Shown here piece by piece: positions 51,019 to 61,869 of a stretch of 64,000 bases of DNA. A program made the position numbers and the translations under genes. Position 1 is the stretch's first letter. Every line of letters starts with the position of its first letter. Origin of the DNA: Protonemura montana (lineage: Eukaryota > Arthropoda > Insecta > Plecoptera > Nemouridae); the NCBI GenBank assembly GCA_947568835.1, contig OX387603.1, positions 2,519,701-2,583,700 of the forward strand. The letters run 5' to 3'. Below the pieces are notes generated by a model, which saw only the letters and a program-made list of their open reading frames with translations, did no database searches and had not been told where the DNA came from.

Positions 51019-54000
51019 TTACTCTTGAATCGTGATGCCGGTTATGTCTTGGACCCAGTCAAGATGAGTGGTCACGCGCGAGAAGCCGGACGGTGCGCCA
51101 CTGGCGCAGCCCGCGCTCGACACGAAGCTGGTGACTCCAACCAATCTCTTGTCGTCGTTGATGAGTGGTCCGCCACTGTCTCCCTAGAGTCGCACAGAAG
51201 ATGAAGACTCGTGAGTCAAAGAGTTGCAAAGCGTTAACTTATTTTGTGATGGTGGAATGTACGAAGACGTTAATCTTGATTGATTAACTAAATTTGTGGT
51301 CGATTTTGTTGAATCTCGCAAGGAGTAACAAGGTATTCTGAAAATATCATTGAACTTGGATTGATTGTTTCGTGGGTTTAACGACGCACTGTTTTGACAT
51401 CGGGCCATGCGGCACTGGTCTAATAGCGTCGGTCAATGAGTGGATGATGATGAACTTAATCGAACCTTGAAGGGAGGAGAGGAAACCCGGTGCCGGCACG
51501 TAGCCTACTCCTATAAAAGAGCCCCAAGGGGACCACCGGCTTAACGTCCCTTCCGAAGGACGGTACAACGCGAACAACAGGATTCCTCCACAAATCCATG
51601 CTGTCGAGAGGTTGATAAGCAAGGCGAGTGAAGTTGCTGTTCTAATTGAGGCTGCTATTTGGCACCGTAAGGCGGGAACACGCGCACTAATACAAGTGAA
51701 GTTTCCTAGGGACGGTGAAATTGATGGCCACCAACAAACGGAATAAAACAGTTGAGGAAGAATCAAAAAACAAATTCTAAAATGCATACCAAGTTAACAA
51801 CACTAAAACGATGCAACCATTTTTCACAAATTCTCCCATTTTTGATTGGCTTAACGGCGCGTCGGCCTTACTATAGGACAGCTGGTCGCTGCAGGATTTG
51901 TTGAGTCCTAATATCTCGGTGATATTTGAATCAAGGTAAAATGACATTTTTCAACTTTAAGGCCGGAAACTTTGACATAGGGATTATGCTTTTGGGCTGC
52001 TTTTGGTCGGTTGGCTTCATTGTAGATTTCTTATTTTCCTCGAATGATGGTTGTGTACCGTCAAGTACGTTCGATAAACTTGTGACAAATGAAAGCTTGT
52101 TGAAACATAATCCCTCGGCCCCTTGAACTCACGTTGCAGGTGCTAATGCCTCCTGGAGCTCCGCAGCAAATCTTGCCGGCGTTGATGGTCAGGGAGCCGT
52201 AGGTCTGCGCACACTCGTCGTTGCTGATCACGTGGAGGTTGACAAAGTTGAGGTTGTCTGCCACGCTCGTGGCGGCTGTCAACGGTACCACACGAGTTAT
52301 TCGAGAGACCTCAATATATTGACATTTCTGACATACCTATTGGCAACCTATTGGCAGGTTGCGTTGTTGGATATGAAATATTTTTCTTATTTGGAGAAAA
52401 TAACTCCGAAATGTGCCTACCCTTTCTTCCAGTCAGAATTTTTGTAGGGATGTTGGCTCTTGCTTAGTACGGCCTGTTAGTGGTTTGAAATGTATTTCTT
52501 ATTTGTCTGTTTAATTTTTTATTCATTGCGTTGTTTGCTCGGAAAAATGCCGTAATCAAGGAATCAGGGAATCAGGGAATCAAATTGAAATCTTAACCAA
52601 TCCCAATCCCAATCCCAATCCCAGCACCTAAAACCACTAATCGGTGTCAATTATGATAGATGAAACCAAGAACCGGTCGATATTGTGACTTTCAAGGAAC
52701 CACTCTTCAGCGACATCGATATTCTTCCTTGAATTGTTTGTGAAAATTGTTTGTAATTGATATTTTGAAAAGTGGTGCAGCGCATTGGGTGCTTACCGTC
52801 AGAATCCTTGCCCCAGCCGCTGGCGGTGACAGCCGCTCCGTTGAAGTCGTTGCCGACATCCGACCTCCTTGGAAGTGCCACAGGCTGGATCCATTCTGAG
52901 TCGCAGAACACACAAAGTGAAGTCAGGTCATTTAGTCAAGCCTACCCTATTACTTCCTCTTAGTTCCTAGTGCCTTGTTAACGAGTGACTGCTTAACGAG
53001 CCTTTCCGATAACAATGGATCGCTCCACAAATCTGTGGTGTCGAGGGGTTGTGCTGACTTAAATCCCTACCATCTCTCTTCCGAGCTGAACTGGTCACCC
53101 ATCCAATACCCGACCCAGAACAGTGTTGCTTAACTTCGGTGAACTGATGAGAACCGGAACACGGCAAACCGTTCGGCCAGTTATGAGAAATAACGTCTTT
53201 ACTCTCACAAAAGATGGAGACTCCGCTTGGTAATTCTTACATATTTGGACTCCGACCTAACCTTCAAACTTTCAATGTCACATACTTAGCACAGTTACAA
53301 GGTCGTGGCTCAAAGCCAAAGATTAAATTCTCAGAGTCAATCTCTTCATTTCTCACCTCCAATGAACATTTTCAAGATCTTCTTCATGCCAAGGTTCTGA
53401 TCTCTGTAGGTACAAAGTGAAGTGAGGGTATTTGGGCCAAGTGAGAGCATTTAGGTACTAACGTGACAGTCCCACGGCGTTCGGCAGCCTGAGGAGAGCG
53501 ACGTCGTTGTTGAGGAACACAGCATTGTAGCCGTCGTGCAAGATGCCGTTAGTGGTGACCAGCGACACGCGACCCTCCTCATTGGCGCTCTGCTGTTGTT
53601 GGCCCAGAGTAACTTGCCACACCCTTGAGCTAAAACCGCGGAGCACGTTGCTATTAGAGTCACAGTCAACGACAACGCCAAAGAACGGGACCCTAAATTG
53701 ATAAGAACATCAGGCAAGTTGACTCTGATGTTCGTAAGACCTTTATGGTTTGAGTTATATCTAAATACCCGTGGACGTAATACGTCACAGGACAATTTCT
53801 TTTTTCTTTTCTTTTCCTGTTCTGTTATTGTGTTTTTTCTCCCCTATGACGAAGGGATGGAAGAAGTGGGAGACGTGATTTCTAGCTGGCACTTGTATGT
53901 CTTGTAAATCTCTTCACTTCACCCAAAACGTTGTCGTTTTCAAAGCGTGGACGCTCATCATTTAAGATTGCTGTTCCGTCAACTACCAAATAATAAAGTG

Positions 54001-55546
54001 ACCCACAAAAGCGCATGGAAATGGCATACACGTGGTCTGTTAACCTAATCAATTTGGTAAAACTCCTTCAATTCTGAAGACTTACTCGACGGCGCAGTGT
54101 CCAGCGGTGATGACCCATTCGGGGTGAATCAGGGATCCTCCGCAGAAGGCGGCGTTGTCGATAAGGACGGCTGCCTGGTGCGGGAACTGTCCCCTAGTTG
54201 CCCGCTCTCCGTTCACAATGAGGGGGTTCGGGTAGATAGGGGCGCCGGCTGAAAACCCAAGGACACATCAGGGCTGTTTTACGTTGACACAAATCAGAGT
54301 AAGAGGTAAGCATGCCGGAAAGCAGAAATGCATATCAAAAGTCTTATTTTTAGATGAAATTCTTTACTTTGAAACCTCGTTTCCCTTCGAAAAATTTGAT
54401 TCAAAGCGTTAGTGTTGTATAATTTTTATGATTTTATGTGTCTTAAGCATGCGGTTTCCAAGTGTTTGTCTTTGATCCCTATTTCTAAGACTCTGAAGCC
54501 ATCCACGGATTAGAAATTTGCACTGCAAATCGTCTCGTGTTTCACCAATCCACGTAGCGGTCGATTGGCAAGAGGTGGATCCAATCCGCCGACGGGAAAT
54601 CACTTCAACTTTGCTAATACTTGATTTGGTCAAAACCAGACAAAAGCTTCAATTTTAGTTTCGGCAACTGGCATAGAAACTTGATAAACTGTTTCAAAAA
54701 TATCTTCGACCGCTTTCAAAAAGATGTGAGAAGGAATTCAGGTGGTACTCACGGATTGGCGGCAAGGTAGGAATGTGGTGCACTGGCGACGAGGCCAGTG
54801 GCGAGGCCTGCCAACACAACGGAATAAATTCAGGGTTTATTTTTAACTTTGAATAGAATTACATAGTACTTACATAGTAACATAGTAACTTTACATAGTA
54901 TTTTTTGTAGATCTATTGTAGATGCGCCAATATTCGTATTAGACGATTTTGTTGGCGTATATTTGTGGAATAATTCGTATTCTAATTTCAAATATTGGTT
55001 TTCTAATATTTGTGTTTGTCATTTTGGTATTGGAGGAATCAAATAGTAAGCAAATTCCTCGTTCTCTTTAAAATGGGTAGCTCATGTCTTGAGCCACCAA
55101 CTAGAGATGAATAGTGACACTCATCAAACTATATCAACGTTTCTGCCAGGAACAACACATTTGATGAATCTTTAGGTGCAAACTTTTAAAACTTTGTAGC
55201 AATGACACCAACTTTAAATGTCTAACTCAAAATTCTGGTGGATCATGAATGTTCCAATGCTCCTGGGATGAGTGAACGTTATTAACATTTAATATGAAAA
55301 GTTACACCGAAAGATGGAGTGTCTAGCAGGCAAATAATAAAATATAAATTAATGACACAACACATTCTGATTATAAAGAAACGATTTAAAACTAAAATAA
55401 TTTAAACCCATTCTAATTGACACAAAAGAGAATAATTCAAACGGGAAATGGACAGTTTGATTATTGAAATGTCCTGTCTTTTTGAGTGTTTAAGTATTTA
55501 CCTGAACGGCCGCTGCCAGGAGGACGATCAAGACGGCGCACTTCAT
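51019..55546 (-). CDS. Chymotrypsin-like S1 serine protease C (secreted)
   Basis: Secreted endopeptidase. Seven exons in gene order: 55502-55546, 54753-54807, 54086-54248, 53463-53629, 52797-52895, 52133-52275 and 51019-51183; the phases are the same as in copies A/B, giving 278 residues. Seen: signal peptide MKCAVLIVLLAAAVQ; propeptide ending IYPNPL; mature start IVNGERATRGQFPHQ; His in ITAGHC; Asp in NNDVALL; Ser in GDSGGP. The residue at position 189 is Ser (STCNGDS), predicting a chymotrypsin-type pocket. The P1 residue at the activation site is Leu, where A/B have Lys, so a different activator is implied. The signal peptide is nearly identical to that of A/B, showing recent common origin. 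Introns 4 and 6 hold 5S-related SINE sequence. Confidence 0.95.
51360..51655 (-). mobile_element. 5S-related SINE body, head missing
   Basis: On the minus strand: acctctcgacagcatggatt, ttccgaaggacg complement, then the tail with cattgaccgacgc-like and caaaacagtgcgtcg-like segments. Lies in intron 6 of protease C. Confidence 0.8.
52960..53190 (-). mobile_element. 5S-related SINE head and partial body
   Basis: On the minus strand: gccgaacggtttgccgtgtt, then ccggttctcatcagttcacc, gaagttaagcaacactgttc and gtattggatgggtgacc. Lies in intron 4 of protease C. Confidence 0.8.
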
Positions 55547-55579
55547 GGTTGGTCTACGGTGTCAGGAACTACAATCTGG

Positions 55580-55599
55580 TTAAATACCCGACGTTATCT
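55580..55599 (-). promoter_or_regulatory. TATA-like box and GATA site of protease C
   Basis: Minus-strand gtatttaa at 55580-55587, about 35 bases before the ATG, with AGATAA at 55594-55599, as in copies A/B. Confidence 0.55.
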
Positions 55600-55844
55600 C
55601 CCTTACTGCGCTCGGAGAAGCTGCTACTAAAAATGTCCTCCACTCTAAAGGACAATGCGAAGTGCCGTGATTTTTCCCGGGGTTGACGAGAAAATAACTG
55701 CGATTAGATTTCATTGCACAGCACGTGCATTATTTTGTAAAGTCAAACTTTGCGTAATCAGCGACTGCATTGTTAAAAAATAACGGTCACCATGGTGATA
55801 AATAGAACAAGCCAAGAATATCATTGAAACTGAAGCTGGAACGC

Positions 55845-56830
55845 GTGCACTCTGCCTTGCATTCAGGGGGTCCCAGGTTCGATCCTGATGGCCGGCTATC
55901 CTGATAGTGATAGCGCCATGTCTGCCTTGCATTCGAGAGGTCCCAGGTTCGATCCTGGTGGCCGGCTATCCTGGTAGTGAGAGCGCCATGACTGCCTTGC
56001 ATTCGGGAGGTCCCAGGTTCGATCCTGGTGGCCGGCTATCCTGGTAGTGAGAGCGCCATGTCTGCCTTGCATTCGGGAGGTCCCAGGTTCGATCCTGGTG
56101 GCCGGCTATCCTGGTAGTGAGAGCGCCATGTCTGCCTTGCATTCGGGAGGTCCCAGGTTCGATCCTGGTGGCCGGCTATCCTGGTAGTGAGAGCGCCATG
56201 TCTGCCTTGCATTCGGGAGGTCCCAGGTTCGATCCTGGTGGCCGGCTATCCTGGTATTGAGAGCGCCATGTCTGCCTTGCATTCGGGAGGTCCCAGGTTC
56301 GATCCTGGTGGCCGGCTATCCTGGTTGTGAGAGCGCCATGTCTGCCTTGCATTCAGGGGGTCCCAGGTTCGATCCTGGTGGCCGGCTATCCTGGTTGTGA
56401 AAGCGCCATGTCTGCCTTGCATTCAGGGGGTCCCAGGTTCGATCCTGGTGGCCGGCTATTCTGGTAGTGAGAGCGCCATGTCTGCCTTGCATTCGAGAGG
56501 TCCCAGGTTCGATCCTGGTGGCCGGCTATCCTGGTAGTGAGAGCGCCATGTCTGCCTTGCATTCGGGAGTTCCTAGGTTCGATCCTGGTGGCCGGCTATT
56601 CTGGTAGTGAGAGCGCCATGTCTGCCTTGCATTCGGGAGGTCCCAGGTTCGATCCTGGTGGCCGGCTATCCTGGTAGTGAGAGCGCCATGTCTGCCTTGC
56701 ATTCGGGAGTTCCTAGGTTCGATCCTGGTGACCGGCTATCCTGGTAGTGAGAGCGCCATGTCTCCTTGCATTTCAGAGGTCCCAGGTTCGATTCTAGGGA
56801 TCGTCCATCCCAGTTGTGGTTCTACAACCC
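55845..56830. repeat. Tandem array of fourteen 70-bp tRNA-like units
   Basis: Units start with tctgccttgcattcgggagg at 55851, 55921, 55991 and every 70 bases to 56761. Each has a B-box-like aggttcgatcctgg hairpin and gccggct / ggccggc segments that could pair as an acceptor stem. The loop of the hairpin has six bases, one fewer than a normal T loop, and there is no oligo-T terminator between units. This points to a satellite derived from a tRNA or tRNA-SINE rather than working tRNA genes. Confidence 0.9.
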
Positions 56831-56879
56831 CCTCATAAAAGAAAACCGGTATGTCATACCTCTTTCGCCCCTAGCCACG

Positions 56880-57660
56880 TGTACAGAGGTGTATGTAGCG
56901 GGCAAGACAAGGCTGCAAACTTGACAGAAAGATTGCAATGGGTTTTAGTCTGATACGAAGTAATAACAAAGTTGTATCAAAGTACAGAGTAAAGCCACAA
57001 AGTAATTAACCGTGTCAACGTGTATGATTGATGATTGTTGTTTTCTTCATGTGCGTGTACTGATATGTAATGCAGGTGTACCTACTCTTGGCATGCGTCT
57101 CTTCCAGTCCCGACACTGGTTCCAGTTAGGTCATTCTCAGCCTCAAGGATGTTGATGGAATGTCTATCAGCAAGATTATAAAAATACTTTGGAATGTTTT
57201 GGTTTAAAAAATATCATGATTTGGTGCAAAACAAAGTAAAAATAAATCTGATTGCAATGCACTTGAATGAAAGTGAATTCCATACGAGGAATCCGATATT
57301 TGATGACTGCAGGTAGTAAATACGATTGGTCGTACCTAATTCTTCATCTCTTTTATCAATGTTTTGGTTGTGAGCGAGCATGAGGTTAAACCTAACACAA
57401 ATTCGAGGAATAGGGCGTAATGTTTTCACCGAGAATAGAATTGAATTGATTTGTCATTTTTTAAAATTATATCTATATATTATAATATATTTTCTTAGTT
57501 CAAAGCTTTAATTTGCTATAAATAGCACATTTTATTTAAATTTTAATGGTAATTATGCAGAAGGTGGGATATTTTAATCAAAATACTCTGATTCCCATAT
57601 CTGTGGTCCAAACACATAAAACAAGACTCTATTTAATCTTAAAAGAAATAATATGTTTCT
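56880..57660. other. Intergenic, no gene seen
   Basis: AT-rich sequence between the 70-bp array and the promoter of protease D. Confidence 0.4.
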
Positions 57661-57669
57661 GGTTAAAAC

Positions 57670-57803
57670 AAATGATGTCACTGCTACTTATTGATATCAG
57701 ATTGATAATGAATCGATAGCAAGTGACCCAAATTAGTCGATGAGGTCATTGAGAAACAAGCGAACCTGCATATACCTGTAATTAGCGGACATACATATAA
57801 AAG
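57670..57803 (+). promoter_or_regulatory. Promoter of protease D: GATA-rich block and TATA box
   Basis: A block at 57670-57760 contains aatgatgtcac, ttgatatcag, attgataatg and cgatagcaagt. TATAAAAG lies at 57796-57803, 53 bases before the ATG. The block matches the one upstream of protease E (61708-61790). Confidence 0.65.
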
Positions 57804-57848
57804 CAATAAAAATATTGGCAAAATTGTTTCGTGGCGCATTCCAACTAA

Positions 57849-60202
57849 ATGCAGTTCTACTGTGCGGTGATCTTGGCGCTGGTGGCAGTTGTTCAGGTAC
57901 ATTCGAACCTAGAATTCACTTTTTTAACTTAAAATAAGTGAACTCGAGTGGCAAGTTGAGATAGTCGCGACTGTCACATTGTTATGATACAGCATTGCGT
58001 AATGTCAGTGCAATCTGTTTTGAAATAAACTCATGCACTGGCCGTGGAAAACATTTTTGAAGATATATTTTTATTTCAAATGACACATTTCATTCGAGAC
58101 TTTTTCAAATGACACTTTCGATTTGAAACCGCTTCCAATTCTACTCATGTCCACTCTAGTCTACAGATAGTTATTTATAAACTTTTAAACATCTCCACAT
58201 CAAGATCCAATGTTAGACTAACAAACTTTATACTGGCAATTAACTATTCCGGTTCCCTATTCTCTAGGGAGGCGTCGTGCGTTCCGACGTCGACTTACAC
58301 ATCCTGGGCGGCTCGGACGCCGACCTCGGCCAGTTTCCATGGCATGTGCACATCACCATGGACCAGGGGTCGTTCTTCTGCGGAGGTGCAGTGCTCAGCC
58401 AGAAGTGGGTCCTCACCGTGGGGCACTGCGTGGACGGGTAAGCATTACCTGTGGGGTACTGCCACCTAAATAAGTAAGAACAACTTAGAGAATGGTTAGC
58501 TAAGTTTTGTACGATTGATGACCAGTGTCAGGGAATACATGACATTTATCAGATGGGCGATCCGCTAGCAAGTCTGCAGCTTTCGGTTGCCATAAAAATG
58601 GGAGAGATTGCATTATGAATGTAGTTTAGCTATAGTGCTGTAGCCAAAAACTGAACTTTGCAAAGAAGCAGAATTTTCAAGGGAATCGAACAAGAATTAT
58701 GATTGAAATTGTGAATCCTGTTGAGAAATTTAGGTATCCCATATTATTCTCGTGTAACTTTGTTTGACTGGCTTGTTTCATAAGCAATTGGGATAAATTT
58801 TTGGCAATCGGCTTCAATTGAATGAGTCTTCAGGATTCAATTGCACTTTTGAATTTATTTATTGAATTACTATTCAATTCTGAAATAGAATTCAGCCTTG
58901 CTAAGCAAAAACCTGACTGGTATCTTCTCCTGACAGCATCACCACATTCACCCTGGTGTTCGGCAACCTGCTCCCGGGCAGCACGAGCGGGAATCCAGGA
59001 ATCCAGACCACGCAGTCCCGAACCCACATGCTCCACACGGGATACAATGCGCAGACCATCGATAACGATATCGGGCTCATCGGGCTGGAGTCAGAACTCT
59101 CCTGGACTGGTGAGATGACAGTTGCCAACTGCACCTCTTTCAATTTGAAGCAAAATCTAGCAACTACATGCCATTGATTGAGATGGCAACCTTGTAAAAA
59201 AAAAACACCATATCCTTAAAACTATGTTTTGGTAAAATGTACCCTGGAAACAAAAAACAATCTAAATATAGCGTAGTAGTTCAGAAAGAACTGTTCAAGA
59301 ACTGTTCAAGAACTGTTCACAGCTTTCTGTGGCTGAAATAATCTTTCAAACTTGTTTTGGCATCGTTATTATGTGGAACTCGAAAGGTTATAGCAGAAAG
59401 CAGTTCATCATGTTCTTGGAGGCAACTAAACCACGGCGATCCTTGCTGTTTGCAGCCGCCGTCCGGAACATCGCTCTGCCAAAGCACTCAAATGTTGGCG
59501 ATAGTTTCGCTGGGCTCGACGCCATCGTCTCGGGTTGGGGAAAGACGTCGTACGGTGAGTCTTTGGGAAATCAACCTAACATCAAGTTAATAAAGGACAT
59601 CAAGTCCTGAGGGACACCGAACCCGCAGAGATAAATCACGTCGGGCAGCCTGCTCCTGTCCAACAGCTCCACGAGGCCAGACAATACAGAAGTGAGCCCG
59701 TTACAAACGTGGTTTCACGCGAGTCAGACCATCTCAATGGCGTGCATTCCTTCAGGATCAGCAGCATCAGCAAGTCCATCGATTGTCCTCCTCTCATGAG
59801 CTGCTTTGTGTTTGTGTGCAGGAGCGGCAGGATACGCGAGTTCACTTCAATGGGTCAGTCTTCCGGTGATCACAAACACGCTCTGCAACGGCACGTACTC
59901 GACCATCAAGTCCTCTCAGATCTGCGCGTCGGGACAGAATGGTCGCAGCACCTGCATCGTGAGTCGACATACAATCTCAATCATATTGACTGGCGGGAGG
60001 TAGTCACTTTTCGATATGTCTTTTTGTGCAGGGTGACTCCGGCAGTCCTATGGTCCTCCGGCAACAGTCCGGGGACTACATCCTCATCGGGATCCTCTCC
60101 TACGACTACCTCAACTGCGAGCGCGACTATCCGGCCGTTTTCACGAGGTCTACGGCATTTCTTGACTGGATAGAGTTCAACACAGGCATCGTCATCGAGT
60201 AG
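57849..60202 (+). CDS. S1 serine protease D with altered activation site
   Basis: Secreted S1-family protein. Six exons: 57849-57896, 58268-58437, 58937-59109, 59456-59554, 59822-59958, 60032-60202; phases agree, giving 265 residues. Seen: signal peptide MQFYCAVILALVAVVQ; mature start ILGGSDADLGQFPWHVH; His in TVGHC; Asp in IDNDIGLI; Ser in GDSGSP; Ser at position 189 (STCIGDS). Two changes from its neighbour E stand out. The residue before ILGG is His (DVDLH) rather than Arg (DVDSR), and the His motif reads TVGHC rather than TAGHC. The triad is kept, so it may still be active if processed by another route. GDSGSP replaces GDSGGP in both D and E. Exon structure differs from A-C (six exons, not seven), so D/E are a separate branch. 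Confidence 0.94.
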
Positions 60203-60209
60203 AACTTTA

Positions 60210-61700
60210 GCTTACGTGTCTAAAAAAAATACAATAGGTTTGCATGACAGTAATGTAGAAATTATCCGCCATTTTGATTCCGATTCCTCCATTTTGCTGT
60301 ACTTTTACGACCTGTAATCCAAGAGCGAGCGTTGTAAATTATTTTCCTAAAGATTAGGAACTCATCTGGAGTCTAGACTTGGGGAAATCTCAAGAAACTG
60401 AACTGTTGTCCGCAATGAACACCTGTTCCAAGGGTTTCAAGTTAGGACAAAACTCAGGCGAGGGGTGAAAACGTGGTAATCCCCACAGAGTTCCCAGCGT
60501 TATCCACCAGAGCATTCGAGAGGCGTCGGAGTCAAGGTAAACTCTCTTCACTGCATTTCAAATCTGAGATCTGCTGCCATCTGCTGTCAATCTCACATTT
60601 ATCTCAATCTCGACTTTTATTAAATAAATTATATGAAGATACTATTTCAATGACCAGCCTTGTTTCCACGTTCCACAAAAGCCACGAAGAAGCAATCCTC
60701 AGCTCCACAGTCCTGCGAGCCTTGCACCTTAACAATGAACTGACCTAGGGTAGGCACAAATGTTTGCTTGACTTTTGTCGGAAGCGATTTGTTGAGCAGG
60801 ACAACTACGTATCTGTTTGCACAGGCTACAATATTATATTGAAGAAAGAGGAAAGAACAGGGGGAAAATAAACATGATGTTTGATCAGATAAAGATGGAA
60901 TGAGATTGCAAATAGAGAAGAGATTGAGGAGAGTGATTTGTGGATGAGTGAAAATTAGAAAATATGTTATGTCACTGGCACCTAATTTTACGGTCAGGAG
61001 ACAAATAGATTAAATCTTTCGTCCGTTTGTTAAAATGGAAAAGATAAATAAAGATACAGAAAAAAAGGTAGAGGCCTACTTTCTATTATTAAAGTTCAGC
61101 AAAATTTGCGGTGCGTTTTTTCTTTGTTTAGTTTTGTGTCAGGTTGTAGTTTACAAGGTTTAATTGTAGTGTCTTGCATAAGAGAAGATGTCTTGCAAGG
61201 TTAAAATCATTCACAATCTGACAATCATTTGTTGCTGCAAAATACATGCCACTCGTCTCGCCTCGTTTGATTGTGTTTTTATCTTCAAGTAGACAAGATA
61301 GTGAAACATAGATCTGAACAGGCGCACAATCAAGTAACCCATGTACGCGATCGAGCTAATGCACTCATGCATTTACCCGATGTAGATGATAAACAGATGA
61401 CATGGCTTCTGAATTTTGCAACAACGACGTTGTACATATTTTACAATTTCCTCATTGCACGGCATATGTCATTTCACGCGAAGATCGGATGGTGTATTTT
61501 CTTTCCATCTCGCCAAGAACCTTACTCCCTACCACCCATGCAGAGGTAAGCATTTCCCGGGCTGAACAAAAACCAATTCCAAGCAAAACGAATTTCTGCG
61601 CGATTACGTTGTGCACGTTATCTGGAAAATCCGACCACTTGACCAAAACGCAAGGAATCAACGAAAAACAGGCCTCATTTTATCGCAAAATTATTTCTAT
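60210..61700. other. Intergenic between proteases D and E, nothing recognised
   Basis: Several short open frames without domains. Confidence 0.4.
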
Positions 61701-61707
61701 TTAATAC

Positions 61708-61823
61708 AAATGATGTCACCTGCGAAATGTTGATATCGGAATTGATAAAGCACAGTTGATAGCAAATTACCCTAAATTAATCAACGAAACTCGGCCACCT
61801 TGTAACTGTAATAAGTATAAAAG
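61708..61823 (+). promoter_or_regulatory. Promoter of protease E: GATA-rich block and TATA box
   Basis: Contains aatgatgtcac, ttgatatcgg, attgataaagc and ttgatagcaaatt; TATAAAAG lies at 61816-61823, 54 bases before the ATG. Order and spacing follow the block upstream of protease D. Confidence 0.65.
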
Positions 61824-61869
61824 AACACAAAAAGATTGCAAAGATTGTTTTTCACTGCATTCCGACGAA

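Noticed and set aside
55845..56830. CRISPR-like array
   Set aside because: The whole 70-bp unit repeats with no unique spacers, and the genome is eukaryotic.
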